Of a DNA stretch of 64,000 nt, positions 1 to 6,716 are shown in pieces. The position numbers and the translations under genes were made by a program. The stretch is from Flavobacteriaceae bacterium UBA3591. GTDB lineage: Bacteria > Bacteroidota > Bacteroidia > Flavobacteriales > Flavobacteriaceae. Position 1 is the first letter of the stretch. Each line of letters begins with the position of its first letter. The stretch lies in NCBI GenBank assembly GCA_002375695.1, contig DFMO01000010.1, positions 197,328 to 261,327 on the forward strand, read 5' to 3'. The notes beneath the pieces were generated by a model. It was not told the DNA's origin and did not search any database. It saw nothing but the letters and a program-made list of their open reading frames with translations.

Positions 1-55
1 GTAATATTTTTAACAATAGGGTTAATCGGAGTCTGTAAAACTTCAAAAAATCGAT

Positions 56-90
56 GAAATGCACTTTTTACAAGATAAAGTGCACTTTTT
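56..90. promoter_or_regulatory. Operator candidate: 12-bp palindrome and 21-bp-spaced direct repeat
   Basis: AAAGTGCACTTT at 77-88 is a perfect 12-bp palindrome. The ten bases TGCACTTTTT occur twice, at 60-69 and 81-90, exactly 21 bases apart (two helical turns). Both lie directly upstream of the -33 element of the first pilin gene, where an activator or repressor would be expected to bind. That a protein binds here is inference. Confidence 0.45.
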
Positions 91-91
91 C

Positions 92-122
92 TTTGGAAAA
101 CTGAGATTAATATTTATCTTTG
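92..122 (+). promoter_or_regulatory. Bacteroidota-type promoter of the pilus-like operon
   Basis: TTTG at 92-95, a 19-base spacer, then TATCTTTG at 115-122 match the Bacteroidota consensus TTTG-N19-TAnnTTTG exactly. Transcription should begin near base 129, giving a leader of only about 16 bases before the first pilin start codon. Confidence 0.8.
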
Positions 123-144
123 ACGACAGTTAAAGACAAAAGGA

Positions 145-711
145 TTGAATTTTAGTATTTCACATATCACTTTTAAAAAGCAACAATTAGTGTTGTTAAT
201 AATAGGTGTGTTTGGATTATTTTTTGGAAATTCAAACTTACAAGCACAACAGGCTACCACTACTATTAATTTAGTTTTAAACGATGTTATTGCTATCGAT
301 CCCGAGAGTGCTGCAAATGGAGGTAATGTTAATTTTAATTATGAGGATATTCACGATTACAACTCTGAAAAGACCAACAACGTTCCAAATAGTTTAATTA
401 TAACATTTTCAAAACCATTCGATTTAAAAGTTAGAGCCAATGGAACACACTTTGAAAACGGTTCAAATAGTATCCCTGTAGATGTGTTAACTGTTAAGTT
501 AAACGAGAGCTCGAGTATTGAAGGTAATTCGGCACCCGTGGTTTTATCAACTTCCGATCAAGTTTTAATATCGGGTGTTGGTAGTGGGAGTAAACTTAAT
601 CTCGACTTAGATTACATAATTCCACAAGAAAGATCGTCTTCTTCAGATATATTAGGAAAACCTTCTGGCAGCTATACGCAACAAGTTACCTATACTGCCA
701 CAGCTTTATAA
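145..711 (+). CDS. Secreted pilin-like subunit (minor; CS1/alpha-pilin-like)
   Basis: This 188-residue exported protein begins with TTG and has a long signal peptide ending near LQAQ (about residue 35). The mature protein starts with an alternating strand (TTTINLVLNDVIAI) suited to donor-strand exchange and ends in YTQQVTYTATAL. It has no cysteine. It is a paralogue of the next gene; their last ~28 residues are almost identical (RSSSSDILGKP shared). Small size, an N-terminal donor-like strand, a C-terminal beta strand and chaperone/usher-like neighbours suggest a fibre subunit resembling CS1/CFA-I pilins. Asparagine codons are mostly AAT (12 of 19), unlike the next gene, suggesting a minor subunit. 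No database match could be run, so the pilin call rests on context and pattern. Confidence 0.65.
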   Translation: MNFSISHITFKKQQLVLLIIGVFGLFFGNSNLQAQQATTTINLVLNDVIAIDPESAANGGNVNFNYEDIHDYNSEKTNNVPNSLIITFSKPFDLKVRANGTHFENGSNSIPVDVLTVKLNESSSIEGNSAPVVLSTSDQVLISGVGSGSKLNLDLDYIIPQERSSSSDILGKPSGSYTQQVTYTATAL

Positions 712-1047
712 ACTTAGTTCTTCTACATTGTGTAAAGTAATTGTTTAAATAACTACAATTTGTAGTTATTTTACACAGTTTATGGTTCAATTTTGCTTTT
801 TTCTCAAAAAATTAGCCAGCCTCAAACTTTAAAAAATAAAGTTTAGTTTGCTCGTTACCTATAGTCTTTATAGGGTATAAACAATTATTTTCACTATCTC
901 ATAATAGTCAATATTTAGGTTTTGTAGTTATTTTACTACACGCAGTTACAACTTCTACTACAAAGAAAACTGCAAACGCGTTATATATTTGCATTGTCAA
1001 AACAACGAAACGACAATTTTAAAATATAAACCTCAAATCTTACTATT
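712..1047. other. Intergenic region between the two pilin genes, with a stem-loop
   Basis: This 336-base gap has no convincing gene. It holds a stem-loop at 730-776: inner arms ATAACTAC and GTAGTTAT, outer arms GTGTAAA and TTTACAC, with an asymmetric internal loop and no T-run after it. The stretch GTAGTTATTTTA recurs near 926. The distal end carries a -7 promoter element for the second pilin. Confidence 0.5.
984..991 (+). promoter_or_regulatory. -7 element (TATATTTG) for the major pilin gene
   Basis: TATATTTG matches TAnnTTTG and lies about 56 bases before the start codon, leaving a leader of roughly 50 bases. No good TTTG is present 19 bases upstream, so the promoter may be activator-dependent. 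Confidence 0.5.
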
Positions 1048-1575
1048 ATGAAAAACCTATTTATCATCTCAACTTTAGCTCTTGGAGTATTCTTTTTTGG
1101 AACTAACAACGCACAAGCACAGTCTACTGGAACAACTACTGTAAACCTTACTTTATCTGATGTAATTTCACTTGAAACTTCGGCTGCAGAAGTTAACTTT
1201 GTGTACGATACTGCTGAAGCGTATAACACAGATCAAGAGTATACTGTAGAGGATAACATTAAAGTTACTTCAAATAAAAACTTCGATATTTCTGTAAAAG
1301 CTAACGGCGCTAACTTTACAGATGGAACAAACAACATTCCTGTAGGAGTTCTTGATATTACTGCTGTTGCAGGTGGTACAATGGGTGGAACACCAACAAC
1401 TGTTACTTTAAGTACTACAGACCAAGATATTAACACTAATGCTGCATTAGGTAGTGAGTTAACACTAGATGTAAACTACAAAATTCCTGCTACAAGATCA
1501 TCTTCTTCTGATATCTTAGGAAAGCCAGCTGCTTCTTATACTCAAGAAGTTACCTACACAGCAACTGCACTATAA
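1048..1575 (+). CDS. Major pilin-like subunit (CS1/alpha-pilin-like)
   Basis: This 175-residue secreted protein has a signal peptide to about NNAQAQ (residue 25). The mature N-terminal strand is GTTTVNLTLSDVISL and the C-terminal strand TQEVTYTATAL, with no cysteine. It is a close paralogue of the upstream subunit and shares the fold pattern of the last domain of the 470-residue adhesin-like protein. Codon use is that of a very highly expressed gene: 14 of 16 Asn codons are AAC, as in tuf nearby and against 7 of 19 in its paralogue. It also has its own -7 element and a strong stem-loop after it, all expected of the main shaft subunit. Assignment as a pilin is inference from architecture and neighbours. 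Confidence 0.68.
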   Translation: MKNLFIISTLALGVFFFGTNNAQAQSTGTTTVNLTLSDVISLETSAAEVNFVYDTAEAYNTDQEYTVEDNIKVTSNKNFDISVKANGANFTDGTNNIPVGVLDITAVAGGTMGGTPTTVTLSTTDQDINTNAALGSELTLDVNYKIPATRSSSSDILGKPAASYTQEVTYTATAL

Positions 1576-1596
1576 GCAACATATTTAACTAAAATT

Positions 1597-1641
1597 GATT
1601 CCCTAAATTACATTTTTAGTGTAATTTCGGGAATCTTTTTT
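1597..1641 (+). terminator. Stem-loop with T-run after the major pilin gene
   Basis: A 15-base arm (GATTCCCTAAATTAC, 1597-1611) pairs with GTAATTTCGGGAATC (1621-1635) with one mismatch, followed by six Ts. It lies between the pilins and the chaperone/usher genes, with no evident new promoter. It probably acts as a partial terminator or 3' stabiliser that keeps pilin mRNA above assembly-gene mRNA. Confidence 0.75.
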
Positions 1642-1664
1642 ATTAACGCCCATTTCAAACTACT

Positions 1665-2459
1665 ATGAGTGCATACTTAAAATTTTCAATAGCTTTTGTT
1701 TTAATTGCTTTTTGCAGTTTTCAAGGATTTTCTCAAGGTATTTCTATGTCGCCAACACGGATTTTCTTTACAGGCGCACCGGGCGAAACGGTAACTAAAA
1801 CTGTTACCATTGGAAATAGTTCAGACGCTGAATATATTTTTAGTGTTAATATGAAAGATTGGCACCGCGAAGAAAGTGGCAATAAAGTCTATTTTGAAGT
1901 GGGGAGTTTAAAAAACTCGAATGCAAAATGGATTTCTACTGCCGAAACTACGGTTAGTGTGCCGCCAAAATCGACAATAGAGGTAGTAGTAACTATGGCA
2001 ATTCCCGAAACGGCTACAGCTCCCGTAGTAACCAATAGTATGTTGTTTTTTACCCAAATAGGGAAACAAGCAGATAAAGCTACCCAAAAAGATGGAATTG
2101 GTATTATTACCTTGTTTGAGTTTGGTATTCACGTGTACCATACCCCCGATGGAAATAACAATCAAAGTTTAGATATTGTAAGTTTTAATGACGAAGCTGC
2201 TACAAATATGGTGAGCGTAGGTATTGTGAATGATGGAAATATTATTTGCGATGCTACTGTTGAATTAGAACTTACAAATACAAGTACAGGTGAAGAGATT
2301 AAACTGGAGCCTATTAATATTTCTATGATGCCCGAAGCTAAACAAGTGGTAAAATTTCAATTACCAGAAGGGCTCAATGGAGAATATTTAGGAGTTACCA
2401 TTGTAAAGATGGCAGGATCCAACGATTTGCGGGTTGGAGAAAAAACGTTTGAGTTTTAA
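1665..2459 (+). CDS. PapD-like periplasmic pilus chaperone
   Basis: This 264-residue protein has a signal peptide ending near FQGFSQ (about residue 24), then two immunoglobulin-like domains. The first begins ISMSPTRIFFTGAPGETV, resembling strand A of PapD-type chaperones with an early Arg, and continues with a TVTIGNSSD strand. The region TLFEFGIHVYH (about residues 150-160) has the alternating pattern of the G1 strand that complements nascent pilins. The second domain (about residues 165-264) is a smaller beta sandwich. Its expected job is to cap subunits in the periplasm and deliver them to the outer-membrane protein encoded next, 9 bases downstream. Family assignment is by pattern; chaperone function fits the operon. 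Confidence 0.7.
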   Translation: MSAYLKFSIAFVLIAFCSFQGFSQGISMSPTRIFFTGAPGETVTKTVTIGNSSDAEYIFSVNMKDWHREESGNKVYFEVGSLKNSNAKWISTAETTVSVPPKSTIEVVVTMAIPETATAPVVTNSMLFFTQIGKQADKATQKDGIGIITLFEFGIHVYHTPDGNNNQSLDIVSFNDEAATNMVSVGIVNDGNIICDATVELELTNTSTGEEIKLEPINISMMPEAKQVVKFQLPEGLNGEYLGVTIVKMAGSNDLRVGEKTFEF

Positions 2460-2468
2460 TTAGTACAA

Positions 2469-5267
2469 TTGATATCCCCCCTATTAATATTAAAACCTAC
2501 TTTAAAAAACACAACATTATTTTTAACCCTTGTGTTTTTTGGGCTTTGTAGTGCCTATACTCAAAATGCAAATCCTGTAGATTTTTATTTCGAAAAAGAC
2601 TCAATTTCTGTTAACCAAGGGGAGAGTTTTATCAATTTTATCGTGCTTCGCAATAGTAGCAATAGTGATGCTACCATTGAAAAAGTAATTCCGGTTAAAG
2701 CCTATCCAGGTTTGCTATTGTCGCCTAAAAAATCTTTTAAGTTAGCTGCGGGCGAGACGAAGAGAATTCCTATTAAATTTTTAGTTAATATCGACTTTAT
2801 GAAAATGAAAGCAGATGTTATTAGCTATAATTTATCGTACAATATTAATAGCGAAACTAACACTGCAAGCGCCACTTTTAATATTCATAGAAATGAAGAG
2901 CGGCATATAGCTTTATATTCTTTTAAACGCGAAAATTATCTTTCGCCTTCGCAAACAGAAACTTCAATTTCAATGTATGTTGAAAATAGAGGGTATTCAC
3001 AACGTTCAATAAAGCTTTCATTTTTATCTGTTCCCGATGGGGTGAAAATAAATCCGCGTGAAATTATTTTAAATTTAGATGGTCGAGAAAAAAGGGAGGT
3101 TTCATTTCAAGTTTCATTAAAGCCGCAAGGAAATTTTTATCCAGATTACAATATTAATGTAAAGGCTACCGATTTATTAGACAATGAAAATGTTGGGAGT
3201 ACCTACCTTAAATTAATTATTCTTTCTAGCAATAGGCAAATTGTGCAGGGCTCGGGGGCCGAGATGGGTAGTAATTTTTTTGAAACCGCTTATAGCCAAC
3301 AAAGCAATGGGTTGCAAACGTTACGGCTAAGAGGAAATTCTACATTTAACCTCGGAAACAGTTGGCACGGAACTTTTAATTTGTCAACAGATTATTACAC
3401 ATCTGAAGGGTTGTACAATATAAATAATACTTGGTTTGAACTACAAGGAGAAAATACATTGTACCGCATTGGTAATATTAATGCAATGGATTATGATTAT
3501 GCAACTACCGGTAGGGGTGGATTGTTTAATACCAAAGTAGGTACCAATAAGTCTGTTGAGGTTTTTGCATTAGAAAATAATTATAATTTATACGGCACCT
3601 ATTTCCCCGAAGATAAAGGCTCAAAAATAGCGGGCGCAAAGTTTAGTTTAAAAAATTCAAAAAATCACTCGTCAATGGTTTCGTACATTTACGATGACAA
3701 TCCGCGTTTAAATACAGACACACATGTAGCACATACCTTTTCAGCTTTTACTTTAGATTCTATTCATAAATTTAGTGTTGAAACTGGGCTTAGTTTGGAG
3801 CGAGGAAAAATTAACGGCGACAAAAATTTAGGGTTTAGTGCAGGGTTAAATTATCACTTTGTAAACGGTAAGTGGACATTTCAATCTTTAAATGATTTTG
3901 GAAGTAGAGCCTACGCTGGTTTAAGCCGCGGGTCTTTAAATTTTTCTCAAAACTTATCGTATAACCTTACTAATTTCGGAAGGCTATTTTTACAATATCA
4001 AAACACCCAAGCGCAACCAGAATATTTAAGTTTCCAAGAGTCATCGGTTACGGTTTCACCAAGTGAATATCCTTATTACTTTTACAGTACACAGCGCATT
4101 CAAACTGGAGTGCAGTTTGCCGTTGCGAATTGGAGTTTTTTATTATCACCACAGATAGAAAAACAAAAAAACACTAGTAATTTGTTTTCAAATGAATTGC
4201 TGGCCTATAAAATACATTCAAAAATTGGAGCTCGTTTTGGGGTTCACAATATTAATTTATCATCAGAGTATTCGTATTCATCTTTAATTGGTGCCGATTG
4301 GTTTTCTAGTTTAAGAACCGATTTGTCGTATCGAGTGGGCAGTTTTTCGTTAAATGGGGCAGTTCAAATAAATCCTAATTCAATTACTGAATTAAATAAT
4401 TATATACCAGGCACCGATGATTTTATAAATTATAGCGGCTATGCTTCTTATAATTTTCAAACATTAAACAATACATTTTCGGGGTCTGTTTCGGCTGTAA
4501 TAAATTATTCCGATCAATTTAAAAATACAAACAAATCTGTTCACGGAGATTTTGAATATGAATTTTTAAAAAACTGGTCGGCAACAAGTTATTTCAATTT
4601 AACTACGTATAAATCTTCTGGAAATTTAGGGTTTAAAGGAGAGAATTATCAAGTACGCGTGGGTTTAAAAAAGTATTTTGTTAAAGCAACCGAAGCGGGC
4701 AATCACAGTATTAATTTACAATTATTTCACGATACAAACTTTAATAATTACTTTGATTCTGATGAAGAGGCAATGGCAAATATTCCTGTTTACTTAAACG
4801 ATTATGTTGCAATTACCGATGCTAAAGGGAAGGTTCAATTTTCAAATGTGCCAAAAGGAACATATACCGTGCGGGTGGCCGAAACGGGAGATTTGCGATT
4901 GCTAATGGATTCGGAAATTGTGATCACAAAAAACATAAAAGCAAACTTTGGTTTAGTTAAAAAAAATATAGTAGTTGGGAAACTAGTAGAGTTAAAACAG
5001 CAGTATGATAATTTAGAAACATCGGTTAGGGGGGTGATTGTCTACGCAAAAGATAGCAATGGGAAAATAGTAAGTACAGTTGTAGACCAAAACGATACTT
5101 TTCAATTATTTTTAGACAATGGAACTTTCACTATTTATATTCAAAATACAAAGTACAATTACATAAATGCTTCACAAAAGATTACCTTACGCAACGAATC
5201 TAAACCTAAAACACTAACTTTTGAATATAAAAAGAAGAATAGAGAGATTAAGGTAAAGAAATTTTAA
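2469..5267 (+). CDS. Usher-like outer-membrane beta-barrel protein
   Basis: This 932-residue protein starts at TTG. After a signal peptide (to about residue 32) come two Ig-like NEW3-type domains (about 33-255). A long stretch of alternating, aromatic, Asn/Ser-rich strands typical of a barrel (about 265-740) follows. Next is an SdrD-B/carboxypeptidase-regulatory-like domain from about 745 with a calcium-loop-like DTNFNNYFDSDEE, and a last beta domain (about 835-932). Size, barrel and C-terminal domain match alpha (CS1/TcfC) ushers, but I recognise neither a classical usher N-terminal domain nor a plug. It lies between the chaperone (9-base gap) and the adhesin-like gene (4-base gap). Usher is the best hypothesis; a surface-anchoring barrel is the alternative. 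Confidence 0.6.
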   Translation: MISPLLILKPTLKNTTLFLTLVFFGLCSAYTQNANPVDFYFEKDSISVNQGESFINFIVLRNSSNSDATIEKVIPVKAYPGLLLSPKKSFKLAAGETKRIPIKFLVNIDFMKMKADVISYNLSYNINSETNTASATFNIHRNEERHIALYSFKRENYLSPSQTETSISMYVENRGYSQRSIKLSFLSVPDGVKINPREIILNLDGREKREVSFQVSLKPQGNFYPDYNINVKATDLLDNENVGSTYLKLIILSSNRQIVQGSGAEMGSNFFETAYSQQSNGLQTLRLRGNSTFNLGNSWHGTFNLSTDYYTSEGLYNINNTWFELQGENTLYRIGNINAMDYDYATTGRGGLFNTKVGTNKSVEVFALENNYNLYGTYFPEDKGSKIAGAKFSLKNSKNHSSMVSYIYDDNPRLNTDTHVAHTFSAFTLDSIHKFSVETGLSLERGKINGDKNLGFSAGLNYHFVNGKWTFQSLNDFGSRAYAGLSRGSLNFSQNLSYNLTNFGRLFLQYQNTQAQPEYLSFQESSVTVSPSEYPYYFYSTQRIQTGVQFAVANWSFLLSPQIEKQKNTSNLFSNELLAYKIHSKIGARFGVHNINLSSEYSYSSLIGADWFSSLRTDLSYRVGSFSLNGAVQINPNSITELNNYIPGTDDFINYSGYASYNFQTLNNTFSGSVSAVINYSDQFKNTNKSVHGDFEYEFLKNWSATSYFNLTTYKSSGNLGFKGENYQVRVGLKKYFVKATEAGNHSINLQLFHDTNFNNYFDSDEEAMANIPVYLNDYVAITDAKGKVQFSNVPKGTYTVRVAETGDLRLLMDSEIVITKNIKANFGLVKKNIVVGKLVELKQQYDNLETSVRGVIVYAKDSNGKIVSTVVDQNDTFQLFLDNGTFTIYIQNTKYNYINASQKITLRNESKPKTLTFEYKKKNREIKVKKF

Positions 5268-5271
5268 CATC

Positions 5272-6684
5272 ATGATACGAATGAAAATCTTAGGCTACAT
5301 ATTATTTGGTTTTATTTTGTTAGGAAATGTCTTTACCATACATGCACAATTAACGTTTACAATTCCCGAGTATAAAATATTTGAGCGTATTGAAGGAAAT
5401 GCAGATGCAACAATAATGTATTCAACCGAACGACGAAAATGGAGAAAAAATATAAATCCTTCGCTTTGGGTGGTAGGTTCTGAAAATTTTACCCATACAT
5501 CGCTTCCAAATTTAACATTACCAACAAATATACTATTGTGGCAGTTACATAGTATAGGCGGTATTGATCCACTTTTTCACCATCACGATTATATGCCGGG
5601 CTTTCAATTCTTTACTTCGGCACCACAGGCGTGGTATTATCCTAGAAAGAGGTCACACCCCGAAGGAAATATTGTTTTTAATTTCAATATGCCCTCGAGT
5701 GCTTTTGCAAACAATAAGTTTGTAGCTGGGGAGTATGCAATAAACATCGATCAAAACTATCCCGAATTTTACTTAACAACAACGTCTATCGTTCTTAATG
5801 TTCCTAAGGCAATTACTTGGTTTTCGGGGCTAAATAATAGTTATACACTACTAAATTCGCTTAATAGTTATAGGTATGCTCCATCGCAAGTAGGCACTAA
5901 TTTTGGCGATTATACAATAGCTTCTACAGTAGATTTTAAATTTTTTGCCAAAAGCGCATCTTCAACCATACAGTTTACATCAACTTCGGGGGAGCAGGGT
6001 ACTCGCAATATTGGCTTAATAAAACTCACTAGCGATAATCCTAAAATAGCAACTTTGCCGCTTACAGCTAATTGGCAAGATTTTACTCCAAGCAATAACT
6101 TTAACGTTGAAGTGGGAAATAGAAATACTTTTGAAATAAGTTCGCTTATTTCAAATTCAGACTTTAAAACTCACTTTTATGAAGCTGGCGATTATATATT
6201 CACAATTAATTTAGGGGTTCTAAGCACAGATGGTTCAATTTACGACATTCACAACTTGACCTATAGTTTGAGAGTAGAGCCGCTTTCAGAAATAATCGTC
6301 CCGCCATCGGGTAATACTGTAAATTTTACTTTTAATACTGCCGAGCATTACCAAAATGGCCAATCGCAAACCGTTTTCAACCAATTGCGAATTTCAAATA
6401 ATGAAACCTACGAATTAAACGTTAAAACAGATTCTCCATATTTTAAAATTGGTGGTATTCAATCTAACGTACCAGCGGCAATTTTAGAAGTTGGGGTAGA
6501 AGGTGGATTGCCACCCGTTACACTGTCAACAACATCACAAAAAATAATTTCTAATGGGACTCCAGTCCTCGATAAAAACTTAAATATAACGTATCGTATT
6601 TCGCCAAGAGCAGCACGATCGTTAGTTTCAAAAGAACGAGATACGTATTCAATAAATGTTATTTATAGTTTTACCGCCCTGTAA
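5272..6684 (+). CDS. Two-part tip-adhesin-like protein with C-terminal pilin domain
   Basis: This 470-residue protein has a signal peptide to about IHAQ (residue 25). Residues 26 to about 340 form one or two unrecognised beta-rich domains, each ending in an AG[ED]Y strand and including a FHHHDY patch. Residues from about 341 match the pilins: GNTVNFTFNTAEHY against NVNFNY..., a central LSTTSQ block, and the terminal strand VIYSFTAL against VTYTATAL. A receptor-binding part fused to one pilin domain is the plan of tip adhesins such as FimH and CfaE. It has no N-terminal donor strand right after the signal peptide, as expected for a subunit that ends the fibre. An in-frame ATG three codons later (5281) is an alternative start. 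Ligand unknown. Confidence 0.66.
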   Translation: MIRMKILGYILFGFILLGNVFTIHAQLTFTIPEYKIFERIEGNADATIMYSTERRKWRKNINPSLWVVGSENFTHTSLPNLTLPTNILLWQLHSIGGIDPLFHHHDYMPGFQFFTSAPQAWYYPRKRSHPEGNIVFNFNMPSSAFANNKFVAGEYAINIDQNYPEFYLTTTSIVLNVPKAITWFSGLNNSYTLLNSLNSYRYAPSQVGTNFGDYTIASTVDFKFFAKSASSTIQFTSTSGEQGTRNIGLIKLTSDNPKIATLPLTANWQDFTPSNNFNVEVGNRNTFEISSLISNSDFKTHFYEAGDYIFTINLGVLSTDGSIYDIHNLTYSLRVEPLSEIIVPPSGNTVNFTFNTAEHYQNGQSQTVFNQLRISNNETYELNVKTDSPYFKIGGIQSNVPAAILEVGVEGGLPPVTLSTTSQKIISNGTPVLDKNLNITYRISPRAARSLVSKERDTYSINVIYSFTAL

Positions 6685-6716
6685 AGGAGTCTCCAAACCC
6701 AGTTATACAATCATTG

